A stretch of DNA of 64,000 nucleotides from Serratia sp. AKBS12. Its GTDB lineage: Bacteria; Pseudomonadota; Gammaproteobacteria; Enterobacterales; Enterobacteriaceae. This document shows, one piece after another, positions 26,703 to 38,423 of the stretch (within the stretch, counting starts at the first letter, position 1; the number at the start of each line of letters is the position of its first letter). The stretch lies in contig NZ_JANUSB010000009.1 in NCBI RefSeq assembly GCF_024793895.1, forward strand, positions 225,831-289,830, written 5' to 3'. A program made the position numbers and the translations under genes. The notes beneath the pieces were generated by a model. The model searched no databases. It was not told the DNA's origin and was given only the letters and a program-made list of their open reading frames with translations.

Positions 26703-27773
26703 GTGAAAAAGCTTATTAATCAGGTTGAAACAGTGTTGGACGAGCAACTGCTCGGCCTGGGCGAAGCGCACCCCGACCTGCTGGTGCATCTGGATCCGCT
26801 GTTTGTCACCCGCGCCGATGGTCCGGTGGCGGGCAAGGTGGCGATCCTCTCCGGCGGCGGTAGCGGCCATGAACCGATGCACTGCGGTTTCGTTGGTGAA
26901 GGCATGCTCGACGGTGCCTGTCCGGGTGAGATTTTTACCTCGCCGACGCCGGACAAGATGTACGAATGCGGGTTGGCAATTGACGGCGGTGCCGGTGTGC
27001 TGCTGCTGATCAAGAATTACACCGGTGACGTACTGAACTTTGAAACCGCCACGGAACTGCTGCACGACAGCGGCATACCGGTGGCAACGGTACTGGTAGA
27101 CGACGACGTGGCGGTGAAAGACAGCCTGTTTACTGCCGGGCGGCGCGGCGTTGCCAATACCGTACTGATGGAAAAACTGCTCGGCGCGGCGGCACAGCGC
27201 GGCGATACGCTTGATGACCTGGTGACGCTGGGTCATCGCTTGAACAATCAGGGGCATTCAATCGGTATTGCCCTGGGGGCCTGTACCGTGCCCGCAGCCG
27301 GCAAGCCGTCGTTTACGCTGGCGGAAAACCAGATGGAGTTCGGCGTGGGCATCCACGGCGAGCCGGGTATTGAACGGCGGCCATTCACCACGCTTAACCA
27401 GGCGGTGGATGACATGTTCCATACGTTGATTGAGCATGGTAATTATCAGCGAACCTTGCGCGTCTGGCAGCGGGAGCAAGGCGAATGGCGCGACGATGTA
27501 CAGGTAAAACAGCCGCTGATGCGCGGCGATCGGGTGATTGCACTGGTGAATAACCTGGGGGCGACGCCGCTGTCGGAACTGTACGGTGTTTATCACCGTC
27601 TGGCGGAGCGCTGTGCGGAGGCGGGGATCATCATCGAACGCAACCTGATCGGCGCATATTGTACTTCGCTGGACATGCAGGGCGTTTCCATCACGCTGCT
27701 TAAAGTGGACGAGCCGCTGCTGTCGCTGTGGGATGCACCGGTGAAAACGCCTGCGCTACGTTGGGGTTGCTGA
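26703..27773 (+). CDS. dhaK: PTS-dependent dihydroxyacetone kinase, subunit DhaK
   Basis: Binds dihydroxyacetone covalently and receives phosphate from DhaL-ATP, giving dihydroxyacetone phosphate. The 356-residue product keeps the active-site residues His56 (GSGHEP), Asp109 (NYTGD) and the substrate-binding His218 (GIHGEPG). It starts at a GTG preceded by GAGGAG. It heads the dhaKLM operon; dhaL follows 9 bp later. Confidence 0.96.
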   Translation: MKKLINQVETVLDEQLLGLGEAHPDLLVHLDPLFVTRADGPVAGKVAILSGGGSGHEPMHCGFVGEGMLDGACPGEIFTSPTPDKMYECGLAIDGGAGVLLLIKNYTGDVLNFETATELLHDSGIPVATVLVDDDVAVKDSLFTAGRRGVANTVLMEKLLGAAAQRGDTLDDLVTLGHRLNNQGHSIGIALGACTVPAAGKPSFTLAENQMEFGVGIHGEPGIERRPFTTLNQAVDDMFHTLIEHGNYQRTLRVWQREQGEWRDDVQVKQPLMRGDRVIALVNNLGATPLSELYGVYHRLAERCAEAGIIIERNLIGAYCTSLDMQGVSITLLKVDEPLLSLWDAPVKTPALRWGC

Positions 27774-27782
27774 GGAGAACAA

Positions 27783-28412
27783 ATGATGCTGACAAAACAA
27801 CAGGTGGTCGACTGGCTAATGCGCTGCGGCGAGGTTTTTACCCGTGAGCGGGACTTTCTGACTCAATTGGACACCGACATCGGCGATGCCGATCACGGCC
27901 TCAACATGAACCGTGGCTTCAATAAAGTGGTGGAAAAACTGCCGTCGGTGGCGGACAAGGACATTGGTTTCATTCTAAAGAACACTGGCATGACGCTGCT
28001 GTCCAGCGTTGGTGGTGCAAGCGGTCCGCTGTTCGGCACGTTTTTCATTCGCGCCGCGCAGGCGGCCAATGCCAAGCAGAGCCTGGATCTGGCCGAATTG
28101 CAGCAAATGATGCAGGAGGGGGTAGAGGGCGTGGTGATGCGCGGTAAGGCGGAGCCGGGCGATAAAACCATGTGCGACGCGTGGTGGCCGGTGGTCGAGA
28201 GCCTGCGGCAATCGGCGCAACGGCAACTGAGCGTGGCGCAAGCTTTGCAACGGGCGGCAGAGTGCGCGCAGCAGGCTGTGGAAGCAACGATTGCCATGCA
28301 GGCGCGCAAGGGGCGAGCCAGCTACCTTGGCGAGCGCAGCATCGGTCACCAGGATCCGGGCGCCACGTCGGTAATGCTGATGATGAAAACGCTGGCGGAA
28401 ATCGCCGCCTAG
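27783..28412 (+). CDS. dhaL: Dihydroxyacetone kinase ADP-binding subunit DhaL
   Basis: Holds ADP as a permanent cofactor that is rephosphorylated by DhaM and passes phosphate to dihydroxyacetone on DhaK. The 209-residue product has the magnesium/nucleotide-binding motif IGDADHG with Asp35 and Asp37 (and a nearby Asp30), SSVGGASGPLFGT, and the C-terminal ARKGRASYLGERSIGHQDPG loop. It is collinear with E. coli DhaL. Confidence 0.96.
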   Translation: MMLTKQQVVDWLMRCGEVFTRERDFLTQLDTDIGDADHGLNMNRGFNKVVEKLPSVADKDIGFILKNTGMTLLSSVGGASGPLFGTFFIRAAQAANAKQSLDLAELQQMMQEGVEGVVMRGKAEPGDKTMCDAWWPVVESLRQSAQRQLSVAQALQRAAECAQQAVEATIAMQARKGRASYLGERSIGHQDPGATSVMLMMKTLAEIAA

Positions 28413-28424
28413 GCAGGAGGCAGA

Positions 28425-29855
28425 ATGATCAATATCGTAGTGGTTTCTCATAGCACGTTACTGGCGCAGGGCGTTCAGGCGCTGGCACAGCAGATGATGC
28501 GCGGCGATGGTTGCAAACTGGCGCTGGCGGCGGGCGTTGATGATGAACAGCATCCCATCGGCACCGACGCGATAAAAGTGATGGCGGCGATTGAAGCGGT
28601 GGCAGATGGCGATGCCATTGTGGTGCTGATGGATTTGGGCAGTGCGCTACTGAGCGCGGAAACCGCGCTGGAGCTACTGGAGCCGGCGCTGGCGGCCAAA
28701 GTATCGCTGTGCGCTGCGCCGCTGGTGGAAGGCACGCTGGCGGCGATCGTTGCGGCCAATTCGGGGGCAGGACTGGAGCAGGTACTGGCCGAGGCGCGTG
28801 GCGCATTGCAGGCCAAGCAGGCGCAGTTGGGCGAAGCCGCACCGGCCAGTACACCGGTGCGTCTGCCGCTGAACCAGGGCAAAAGCGTCAGCTGGACGGT
28901 ACAAAATGCCCATGGCCTGCATGCGCGACCGGCAGCACGACTGGCGGAAACGCTGGCTCCTTTCGATGCCGAGCTGGTGCTGGAAAAAGCCGGCCAATGT
29001 GCCAATCCGCGCAGCTTGAACCAGTTGGCGCTGCTGCAGGTTCGCCAGGGCGATACCGTGCGGCTGATTGCCAGCGGTACGCAGGCCGATGAGGCCCTGA
29101 GGGCTTTCCAGGTTCTGGCAGAACAGCACTTTGGCGAAACGGTTTCCGCTCACCAGCAACCTTCGCTGCACGGCATTCCGGTGGAAGAGAGCGTCAGTAG
29201 CGGCCCGGTGTTGCAGGTTTACAGTTTTTGGCCGACGCTGACGGAGCGCAAGATCGGCGCTGACGACATTCTCAACGAGCAACAGCGGCTGCGTGAAGCT
29301 TTGCAGCATACGCTGAGCGATCTGAACCGGTTGGCAGAACGTACCGCGACCCTGATCGGCAAACCGCAGGCGGGAATTTTCGGCGCGCACAGCATGTTGC
29401 TGGACGATCCGGATCTGCAACAGGCGGCCTATACGCGCATCGCCCAGCAGTTTTGCAGCGCCGAGCAGGCATGGCAGCAAGAACTGGAGGCCATCGCCGC
29501 CGATTACCGTACGTTGGACGACGAGTATCTGCGCGCGCGCGAACTGGACGTACGCGATATGCTGCGCCGCACCCTGAGCCATTTGCAGCGGCAGACTATT
29601 CCACCGATCGTATTGAGCTCACCGGCGATCCTGGTGATGGATGAACTGATGCCGTCGGAGGTGGTGATGCTGGACCGCCGCATGGTGTTGGGTATTTGCC
29701 TCAGTGGTGGCCACGCGCTGTCACACAGCGCAATTCTGGCCAAGGCGATGGGCATTCCGATGGTGGTTGGCATGAGCGATTGCCTGAGCAAAACCCGTAG
29801 CGGTCAGAAAGCCATGCTGGATGCAGCGCGCGGCGTGCTGCAACTCAGCCATTAG
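28425..29855 (+). CDS. dhaM: Dihydroxyacetone kinase phosphoryl donor DhaM (EIIA-HPr-EI)
   Basis: Multidomain phosphocarrier that takes phosphate from the general PTS and rephosphorylates DhaL-ADP. The 476 residues contain an EIIA-like domain with His9 (VVVSHS), an HPr-like domain with His166 in HGLHARPA, and an EI N-terminal-like domain ending in GGHALSHSAILAKAMGIP with His434. Length and order match E. coli DhaM. Its stop overlaps the convergent dhaR stop by 4 bases. Confidence 0.96.
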   Translation: MINIVVVSHSTLLAQGVQALAQQMMRGDGCKLALAAGVDDEQHPIGTDAIKVMAAIEAVADGDAIVVLMDLGSALLSAETALELLEPALAAKVSLCAAPLVEGTLAAIVAANSGAGLEQVLAEARGALQAKQAQLGEAAPASTPVRLPLNQGKSVSWTVQNAHGLHARPAARLAETLAPFDAELVLEKAGQCANPRSLNQLALLQVRQGDTVRLIASGTQADEALRAFQVLAEQHFGETVSAHQQPSLHGIPVEESVSSGPVLQVYSFWPTLTERKIGADDILNEQQRLREALQHTLSDLNRLAERTATLIGKPQAGIFGAHSMLLDDPDLQQAAYTRIAQQFCSAEQAWQQELEAIAADYRTLDDEYLRARELDVRDMLRRTLSHLQRQTIPPIVLSSPAILVMDELMPSEVVMLDRRMVLGICLSGGHALSHSAILAKAMGIPMVVGMSDCLSKTRSGQKAMLDAARGVLQLSH

Positions 29856-31795
29856 GCGCGCAGCTTGAACTGGCGGATATCGATTTGATAATGCTTTATT
29901 TTCCGCCACAGCGTGGTGCGGCCAATCGCCAGCAATTGTGCCATTTCGTTTAACTGCCCGCGGCTGACGCTGGCCGCGTGCAGGATCGCCTGGCGTTCGG
30001 TTTCCGCCAGCGTGGGCGCGATGATGGCGGGCTCGTGGTCAGAGATGGGGTGCTGGCCCAGTAGATGGGCAGGCAAATCCGCCAGTTGAATGTGGTGGTT
30101 ATGGCAGATCATTGCCGCGCGCTCCACCACGCCTTTCAGTTGCAGATCGTTGCCGGGCCACGGGTACAACCCAAGCTGGGTCAAGACGTCGTTGTCCACC
30201 CGGAAACGGCATTGAAAGTGCAGCTCCAGCGCGCGTAAATGGTGTTGTACCAACAGCGGGATGTCGTTCAATCGCTGGCGTAGCGGCGGGATAACAATTT
30301 CAAACGCCTGCAGGCTGTAAAACAGCTGGCGGCGGAAACGGTTTTGCTGCACCAGCAACGCCAGATTGGCGGCGCTGGTGGCGATGATGCGCACATCGAC
30401 CGGGATCACCCGGTTGGAGTTGAGACGCATGACAATGCCGGTTTTCAGCACCTGCAACAGCGCTGACTGCATATCCGGCGGTAAATACTCAATCTGTTCC
30501 AGATATAGCGTACCGCCGTTGGCCAGCTCGAATTTGCTCAATTGGCCGGCCTGCTCTTCATTGGCATCGCTGCCCAGCAAATCGCGCAGCCCCTGCGCTT
30601 CGGGCATCATTTGACAGTTGAGGGCAATATACGGCCCGGCGGCGCGATCGCTGGCATTGTGAATTGCCTGGCCCAGCAGTTCTTTGCCCACCCCCTCTTC
30701 ACCGCACAGCAAAATCGGCTGATTGCCCTTGGCGGCCTGTCGGCCATAGCGGATCAGGCGGCGCATCTCCAGCGAGCCGGCCGGCATTTGCTCAAAGGTA
30801 TGGCTGACGCGGCCAAGCTGGCTGCTGACATAGCGGCGCAGGGGTTCCAGCGGGTGCAGCAGGGCGATAAAGCCGCAGTGGTTACCGTCGGGGATCGGCT
30901 TCAAGGTCAGCAGCGCGGCGATAAACTGTTGCTGGCTTTCGAAGGTGACCTCCATGTGCTGCAATGGCTGCCGCTGCTCAATGGCGCGTTTGAGCAACGT
31001 CGGCAGCGTAAGCAACTGAGCCAGCGGTTTCCCCAGGCTGTGCTGACCGTCGAGTTTCAGCATTGCTGCTGCGCGCTGGTTGAGATATTGCAGAGATCCA
31101 CGGTGATCCCAGGCCATGACGCCATCGTCAACGCCGTCGAGCAAGCCATAAAGCTGATTCAGGTGGCGGTTGGATTCAGCCAGCAATCCGTCGGCATTTA
31201 ACGAATTACCGATCTCGCGCGCCAGGGCCAGCGTCAGTGACAGGTCGCCGGCGGCCGCGGCAATAAGTTGACAGCCGAGCGCAATGGCGCCGCGTTGACG
31301 GCCGCTGTTGTCATACACCGGCGTGGCGCAGAATGACCAGTCATGCAGCGCCCTACGTACATGCTGGTTGCCGCTGACCTGAATCGGATGCCCTTCGCAC
31401 GCCGCCAGCGACGGCGCGTTGGTGCCGATATCGCCTTCGGTCCAGTAAGCGCCGGGCAGCAAGCCCAACTGCGCCAGCTGTTCGCGGGTGGTGATATCGC
31501 CGCACTGCCACAGCATACAACCGCTTTCATCGAGGATCATCAACACGCAACGGCGCTGTTCCATGTATTCGTAAGCGTCCTCCAGCGCCGCCTGTCCCAG
31601 CGTCAGCAAATCGTTTTTGCGCTGGCAGACGGAGCTGAAGGTGGTACCCAGCGCGCGCTGTGGCACCTTCCACGCCGACGGGTGCATCAGCGTGCGGCAA
31701 CGTAGCCAGGAGCCATAAATGGCCGCTGACGGACGTTGTGACGGCGGCAGCGTTCCGTCGGCCATCAGGCGCTGCCAGAGTGGGAGATTCTCCAT
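29852..31795 (-). CDS. dhaR: Transcriptional activator DhaR
   Basis: Activator of dhaKLM; in E. coli its activity is switched by DhaK and DhaL according to dihydroxyacetone supply. The 647-residue product has an N-terminal GAF-like sensor, a PAS-like region (ESNRHLNQLYGLLDGVDDGVMAWD), an AAA+ domain with Walker A GEEGVGKE, and a C-terminal Fis-type helix (MAQLLAIGRTTLWRKIK). The GAFTGA loop used to contact sigma-54 is absent and the Walker B region reads LYLEQIEYL. This agrees with the reported sigma-70 use of E. coli DhaR. Confidence 0.93.
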   Translation of the reverse strand: MENLPLWQRLMADGTLPPSQRPSAAIYGSWLRCRTLMHPSAWKVPQRALGTTFSSVCQRKNDLLTLGQAALEDAYEYMEQRRCVLMILDESGCMLWQCGDITTREQLAQLGLLPGAYWTEGDIGTNAPSLAACEGHPIQVSGNQHVRRALHDWSFCATPVYDNSGRQRGAIALGCQLIAAAAGDLSLTLALAREIGNSLNADGLLAESNRHLNQLYGLLDGVDDGVMAWDHRGSLQYLNQRAAAMLKLDGQHSLGKPLAQLLTLPTLLKRAIEQRQPLQHMEVTFESQQQFIAALLTLKPIPDGNHCGFIALLHPLEPLRRYVSSQLGRVSHTFEQMPAGSLEMRRLIRYGRQAAKGNQPILLCGEEGVGKELLGQAIHNASDRAAGPYIALNCQMMPEAQGLRDLLGSDANEEQAGQLSKFELANGGTLYLEQIEYLPPDMQSALLQVLKTGIVMRLNSNRVIPVDVRIIATSAANLALLVQQNRFRRQLFYSLQAFEIVIPPLRQRLNDIPLLVQHHLRALELHFQCRFRVDNDVLTQLGLYPWPGNDLQLKGVVERAAMICHNHHIQLADLPAHLLGQHPISDHEPAIIAPTLAETERQAILHAASVSRGQLNEMAQLLAIGRTTLWRKIKHYQIDIRQFKLRA

Positions 31796-31882
31796 CGCGT
31801 AGTGTCCACGGGTTCACGGGGAAAGAGCAATAATAACACCGGGGGGCGAGGGGCTGGCTGTGAGCCGGCGAGCATTCGGCAT

Positions 31883-31912
31883 AAAAAAGGGGCGTGGCTG
31901 ACGCCACACCCC
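31883..31912 (-). terminator. Terminator after tolC
   Basis: Minus-strand hairpin GGGGTGTGGC / GCCACGCCCC with a GTCA loop and a following run of six T, 23 bp past the tolC stop. Confidence 0.85.
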
Positions 31913-31934
31913 GATATCGTGCCAGGCCAGGCTA

Positions 31935-33446
31935 TCAGTTTTGGAACGGATTGCGCGGCTGGCTTGTGCTGGTCGCCGGTGCGCTGGTACGTGGCGCCGG
32001 TGCCGAGGTTACGCGACGGCTAGCGGGTACTGGCGCGGCCGTCTGCTGCATTGGCGCGTTGTCCTGATAGCCGTCGGCATAGGCGTCTTGCGCGCTGTTT
32101 TGCGGTGCGACGGCGTCTGGCGCGGTTGATACCGGTTTACCCAGCGCACCGTTAAGCATCATCAGATCGTTTTCGTTCAGCGTACCGAGCGCTGATTTGA
32201 TGTTCAACTGGTTGATCAGATAGGTATAACGTGCATTGGACAGGTTGCGCTTGGCGTCATAAAGCTGGGTGGTCGCGTCTAACACGTCAACGATGGTGCG
32301 GGTGCCCACCTGATAACCGGCTTCCATGGCATCCAGGGAGCTTTGCGCGGAGATCACCGCCTGTTTGTACGCGTTGATGCTGCTGATCGAGGCATTGACG
32401 TTGTTGAACGACGAACGCACGGTCTGCACCACCGTCCGGTGCGAGCTTTCCAACTGTTCGCTGGCACCGACGAAGCTGTACTGCGCCTGCTTGACCTGAG
32501 AGTTGGTCTGGCCGCCGCTGTAAATAGGCAGATTGAAACTTACGCCGATCTTGTTCTGGCCGATGTCCGAATCCGGGCTGGTGTTACGCGCACCATTGTT
32601 TTTGGTGTTGGTAATGCCGGTCGAAGCGCTCATGGCGATGGTCGGCATATAGCCGGTCTGCGCATATTTGATCTGCTCGCGGGCCAGATCCTGGCTCAGG
32701 CGAGCGGACAGCAGGCTCAGGTTGCGCGCTTCGGCTTCCTTCAGCAGATTGTTGACCGCATCCGGGCGCTTGGTGGCGAAGCTGTCGGTGTTCAGCGAGG
32801 CCAGCTCCGGATAGAAGGCGCCGGTGACCTGACGCAGGGATTCCAGTGCGTTATCCAGCGCATTGCGGGCGCTGACTTCTGCCGCCAGTACGGTATCGTA
32901 ATTGGAACGGGCGTTCTGCACGTCGGTAATGGCGACCAGGCCGACGTTAAAACGCTGGGTAGTCTGATCGAGCGTACGGTACACCGCATCTTTCTGCGCC
33001 TGGGTGTAGCTCAGGGTGTCAATCGCCTTCAGCACGTTGAAGTAGGCGGTGGCGGTGTTGAGGATCAGCTGCTGTTCGGCGGTCTGGAAGGTGACGTCGG
33101 AAATACCGGCGGTTTTTTCCTGCAGCGTCAGAGCACGCCATTTGGACATGTCAAAAATGGTCTGAGTCAGCGCCAGCGAGCCGCTAGTGGTATCGGAATT
33201 GGTGTCTTTGATATCACGATAACCGCTGCCGTAAGTATACCCGGCGGTCAAACCCAACTGCGGCAGCAACGGGCTGCGTGATTCGTTGATTTTTTCGAAT
33301 GCGGCATCACGGTCAGCGGCAGACTTGCGCAGATCCGGGTTACTTTCCCTCGCCTGTTTGTAAACCTGCAGCAGGTTCTCTGCCTGGCTCATTGCACTGA
33401 AGCCGCCCAGGCTCAGTCCGATAAGAAGGGGGAGCAGTTTCTTCAT
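31935..33446 (-). CDS. tolC: Outer-membrane channel TolC
   Basis: Trimeric outer-membrane exit duct for multidrug efflux pumps and type I secretion. The 503-residue precursor has a signal peptide ending at about residue 22 (SQA-EN) and the two OEP repeats typical of TolC, including FDMSKWRALTLQEK and QRFNVGLVAITDVQNAR, echoed by GYQVGTRTIVDVLDAT. The tail is proline/alanine-rich and diverges from E. coli after the last helix, as usual. The ATG at 33446 is chosen because AAGGA lies six bases before it; a second ATG two codons earlier directly abuts that site. Confidence 0.96.
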   Translation of the reverse strand: MKKLLPLLIGLSLGGFSAMSQAENLLQVYKQARESNPDLRKSAADRDAAFEKINESRSPLLPQLGLTAGYTYGSGYRDIKDTNSDTTSGSLALTQTIFDMSKWRALTLQEKTAGISDVTFQTAEQQLILNTATAYFNVLKAIDTLSYTQAQKDAVYRTLDQTTQRFNVGLVAITDVQNARSNYDTVLAAEVSARNALDNALESLRQVTGAFYPELASLNTDSFATKRPDAVNNLLKEAEARNLSLLSARLSQDLAREQIKYAQTGYMPTIAMSASTGITNTKNNGARNTSPDSDIGQNKIGVSFNLPIYSGGQTNSQVKQAQYSFVGASEQLESSHRTVVQTVRSSFNNVNASISSINAYKQAVISAQSSLDAMEAGYQVGTRTIVDVLDATTQLYDAKRNLSNARYTYLINQLNIKSALGTLNENDLMMLNGALGKPVSTAPDAVAPQNSAQDAYADGYQDNAPMQQTAAPVPASRRVTSAPAPRTSAPATSTSQPRNPFQN

Positions 33447-33729
33447 TTGCATTCCTTGTTGTGCAGCAATATTGGTATGTTAGCGCTGACGATAGTCGAA
33501 ATAGTTGCCGATTCTAACAGAGTCTTCGGTTCGCATAAGGTGGCTGAATGTGCCATCCGCGGGAACTTTTATCTTCGAATGCCCTGTGAGCACTGGCTGA
33601 AATGCCTGCGCACTTCGCACCTGATATCATGGTCAACAATCTACCACAAAGCGGTGAAAGAAAGTCTCGTCGTTTCTGTCATCAAAACTGTTTATTTTAT
33701 CGGCATACTCACGCAGGAGAAGAGTGCTT

Positions 33730-34362
33730 ATGAGCCGTCCGCAGCCTACGCCCGTTACTTTCGATAAAAATGATGTAGAAATTATTGCACGTGACACGCT
33801 TTATCGTGGTTTTTTTTCACTCAGTTTATACCGCTTTCGTCATCGTTTGTTCAACGGCGCGATGAGCGGCGAGGTCAGACGCGAGATTTTTGAACGCGGG
33901 CACGCTGCGGTACTGCTGCCCTACGACCCGCAGCGCGACCAGGTGGTGCTGGTGGAACAACTGCGCATTGCCGCGGTCGATACTTCCGAAACCCCCTGGT
34001 TGTTGGAAATGGTGGCGGGGATGATCGAAGTCGGTGAAAGCGTTGAGGATGTCTGTCGCCGAGAAGCACTGGAAGAGGCGGGGATTGTGGTTGGGCGCTG
34101 TAAGCCGGTGTTGAGTTACCTCGCAAGCCCGGGTGGTACCAGCGAACGCCTGTCGATTATGGTGGGCGAAGTGGACGCCACCACCGCAGAAGGCATTCAT
34201 GGACTGGCTGAAGAGAATGAAGATATCCGTGTCCATGTGGTGAGCCGTGAACAGGCTTACCGTTGGGTTGAAGAGGGCGCGATTGATAATGCGGCATCGG
34301 TGATTGCATTGCAGTGGCTGGCGTTGCACCATGAATCGCTCAGAGCAGAGTGGACCAAGTAA
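33730..34362 (+). CDS. nudF: ADP-ribose pyrophosphatase NudF
   Basis: Nudix hydrolase that splits ADP-ribose to AMP and ribose-5-phosphate. The 210-residue product carries a full Nudix box, from GMIEVGESVEDVC to REALEEAGI, at about residues 96-118. The ATG at 33730 follows AGGAGAAG; an in-frame GTG at 33724 is too close to that site. It is divergent from tolC and begins the nudF-yqiB-cpdA-yqiA-parE series, an E. coli-like order. Confidence 0.95.
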   Translation: MSRPQPTPVTFDKNDVEIIARDTLYRGFFSLSLYRFRHRLFNGAMSGEVRREIFERGHAAVLLPYDPQRDQVVLVEQLRIAAVDTSETPWLLEMVAGMIEVGESVEDVCRREALEEAGIVVGRCKPVLSYLASPGGTSERLSIMVGEVDATTAEGIHGLAEENEDIRVHVVSREQAYRWVEEGAIDNAASVIALQWLALHHESLRAEWTK

Positions 34363-34788
34363 ATGACAAAGCGCTACACCCCTGATTTCCCGGAAATGAT
34401 GAGATTGTGCGAAACCAACTTCGCGCAATTGCGCCGCTTGCTGCCGCGCAATGACGAAGTGGGCGAAACGGTGACTTATCAGGTGAGCGGCGCGCATTAT
34501 CGTCTGACGATTGTGGAATCCACGCGTTACACCACGCTGGTGGAAATCGAACAAACTTTCCCGGCGGTCAGCTATTGGAGCCTGCCGGCGATGACGGTGC
34601 GGCTGTATCACGACGCGATGGTTGCGGAAGTGTGTGCCAGTCAGCAGATCTTTCGCTTTAAAGCGCGTTATGATTATCCTAATAAAAAGTTGCATCAGCG
34701 CGACGAAAAGCATCAAATTAACCAGTTTCTTGCTGATTGGCTGCGCTACTGTTTAGCGCATGGGGCGATGTCGGTTCCGGTTTGCTAG
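34363..34788 (+). CDS. yqiB: YqiB, DUF1249 family protein
   Basis: Conserved gamma-proteobacterial protein with no established function. The 141-residue product is collinear with E. coli YqiB: it has the opening [22 protein letters not shown], a central [18 protein letters not shown] stretch, and the C-terminal [16 protein letters not shown]. It begins on the base after the nudF stop, so translation should be coupled. Confidence 0.9.
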   Translation: MTKRYTPDFPEMMRLCETNFAQLRRLLPRNDEVGETVTYQVSGAHYRLTIVESTRYTTLVEIEQTFPAVSYWSLPAMTVRLYHDAMVAEVCASQQIFRFKARYDYPNKKLHQRDEKHQINQFLADWLRYCLAHGAMSVPVC

Positions 34789-35001
34789 ACACCTCCAATG
34801 CGTTAAGCGGCCTCTTTGTTGGCTGCCTTTGCTCACTCTGGTCGCCTGAAGATCGGCTACCAGGGATGATGAGCGTCGGCTCACCCGGTGGGCCAACGCA
34901 AGCGTTGTTCAAATCGGTCTGCGACCCATTTGCCGTTCAGTTGCCGTCTCGACGCAGCGCGATGCGGTTGGGATATGGACTGAGATAACAAAGGACACCA
35001 T

Positions 35002-35829
35002 TTGGAAAGCCTGTTGAAACTGCCCGTGGCGAGTGGGGCCAAGGTCAGGATTTTACAAATAACCGATACCCACCTTTTTGCCGGCGAGAATGAGACCTTG
35101 CTGGGCATCAATACCTACCGCAGCTATCACGCGGTGTTGGATGCCGTTCGCGCGCAGCAGCGGGAATGCGATCTGGTTGTCGCCACCGGTGACCTGGCGC
35201 AGGATCATTCCCTTGAGGCCTACCGGCACTTTGCCGACGGCATCGCCCACCTGCCGGCGCCATGCGTCTGGCTGCCGGGTAACCACGATTTTCAGCCGGC
35301 AATGGTTGACGCGCTGGCGGCGGCGGGCATTTCCCCGTCAAAGCAGGTTTTACTGGGCGACGACTGGCAGGTGATCCTGCTGGACAGCCAGGTGTTCGGC
35401 GTGCCGCACGGCGAGCTGAGCGAATACCAGCTGGAATGGCTGGAACGCTGTCTCCAGGCATATCCCGAGCGCTACACGCTGTTGCTGTTGCATCATCATC
35501 CGCTGCCGTCCGGCTGCACCTGGCTCGATCAGCACAGCCTGCGCAACCCGCACATGCTGGACGCCGTTCTGCTGCGTTATCCAAAGGTGAACACCCTGCT
35601 GTGCGGGCATATTCATCAGGATCTTGATCTGGCCTGGCGTGGCCGCCGGGTATTGGCCAGCCCCTCGACCTGTGTGCAATTCAAGCCGCATTGTACTAAT
35701 TTTACCATCGATGACGTTTCTCCAGGCTGGCGCTATCTCGATCTGCTGCCGGATGGCCGCGTGGAAACGCAGGTCTTCCGCCTGGAAAACGATGATTTCC
35801 GCCCCGACATGGATTCGGAAGGGTATTGA
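35002..35829 (+). CDS. cpdA: 3',5'-cyclic AMP phosphodiesterase CpdA
   Basis: Metallophosphoesterase that hydrolyses cAMP and so tunes CRP-dependent catabolite control. From a TTG at 35002, preceded by AAGGAC, the 275-residue product begins [10 protein letters not shown] like E. coli CpdA. The metal motifs are all present: DTHLF (Asp22, His24), [22 protein letters not shown] and CGHIHQ. A 213-bp GC-rich gap separates it from yqiB, in which no feature was recognised. Confidence 0.95.
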   Translation: MESLLKLPVASGAKVRILQITDTHLFAGENETLLGINTYRSYHAVLDAVRAQQRECDLVVATGDLAQDHSLEAYRHFADGIAHLPAPCVWLPGNHDFQPAMVDALAAAGISPSKQVLLGDDWQVILLDSQVFGVPHGELSEYQLEWLERCLQAYPERYTLLLLHHHPLPSGCTWLDQHSLRNPHMLDAVLLRYPKVNTLLCGHIHQDLDLAWRGRRVLASPSTCVQFKPHCTNFTIDDVSPGWRYLDLLPDGRVETQVFRLENDDFRPDMDSEGY

Positions 35830-36410
35830 TGTCAACGCTGCTTTATCTACACGGCTTTAACAGCTCCCCCCAATCGGCCAAGGCGTCGTCGTTCAAGGCG
35901 TGGCTGGCTGAGCATCATCCACGTATCGATATGCTGGTGCCGCAGCTGCCGCCTTACCCGGCAGAGGCCGCTGAACTGCTGGAGAATCTGGTGATGGCGC
36001 GCGCCGGGCAGATGCTCGGCGTGGTGGGGTCGTCGCTGGGGGGATATTACGCCACCTGGCTGTCGCAGTGTTTTGCGCTGCCGGCAGTAGTGGTAAATCC
36101 TGCTGTTAAGCCGTTTGAGCTGCTGATTGACTACCTTGGTCAAAACGAGAACCCCTACACCGGTCAACAATATGTGTTAGAGTCTCGTCACGTTTACGAT
36201 CTGAAAGTGATGCAGATCGATCCCCTGGAGTCGCCGGATTTGATCTGGCTGCTGCAGCAAACGGGCGATGAAATTCTCGATTACGGCCAGGCAGTGGCGT
36301 ATTACAGCGCCTGCCGGCAAACGGTGGAGTCAGGTGGAAACCATGCCTTCGTCGGTTTCGAGCACTACTTCCCGCAGATTGTGGATTTTTTAGGGCTCAA
36401 CGCGGTCTGA
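35829..36410 (+). CDS. yqiA: Esterase YqiA
   Basis: Small alpha/beta-hydrolase; the E. coli protein has esterase activity on short acyl esters. The 193-residue product has the [10 protein letters not shown] oxyanion region, the nucleophile elbow GSSLGGYYA, and the catalytic His region [12 protein letters not shown]. Its ATG overlaps the cpdA stop by one base, and parE follows after 46 bp. Confidence 0.93.
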   Translation: MSTLLYLHGFNSSPQSAKASSFKAWLAEHHPRIDMLVPQLPPYPAEAAELLENLVMARAGQMLGVVGSSLGGYYATWLSQCFALPAVVVNPAVKPFELLIDYLGQNENPYTGQQYVLESRHVYDLKVMQIDPLESPDLIWLLQQTGDEILDYGQAVAYYSACRQTVESGGNHAFVGFEHYFPQIVDFLGLNAV

Positions 36411-36450
36411 ACGGGCCGTCCGGCACCTTCCTTTAACCACGAAAAAATAA

Positions 36451-38352
<1,902 letters not shown>

Positions 38353-38393
38353 CGACCGACGAGAGAGCCCCAGGTGCGCTGAGGCGCAAACAA

Positions 38394-38419
38394 AAAACCC
38401 GGCGAACCTGCCGGGTTTT
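38394..38419. terminator. Bidirectional terminator between parE and ygiN
   Basis: AAAACCCGGC (38394-38403) pairs with GCCGGGTTTT (38410-38419), with T-rich DNA after it on the plus strand and the complementary run on the minus strand. It serves both convergent genes. Confidence 0.85.
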
Positions 38420-38423
38420 CTTT

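Noticed and set aside
33560..33610. Possible mar/rob box upstream of tolC (GCACTGGCTGAAATG)
   Set aside because: The spacing between the GCAC block and the AAA block does not fit the mar-box consensus, so the match was not kept.
34737..34988. 83-codon open frame in the yqiB-cpdA gap
   Set aside because: It overlaps the end of yqiB in another frame, has no ribosome-binding site, and its composition (Gly/Pro/Ser-rich, no recognisable domain) fits an accidental frame in GC-rich DNA.
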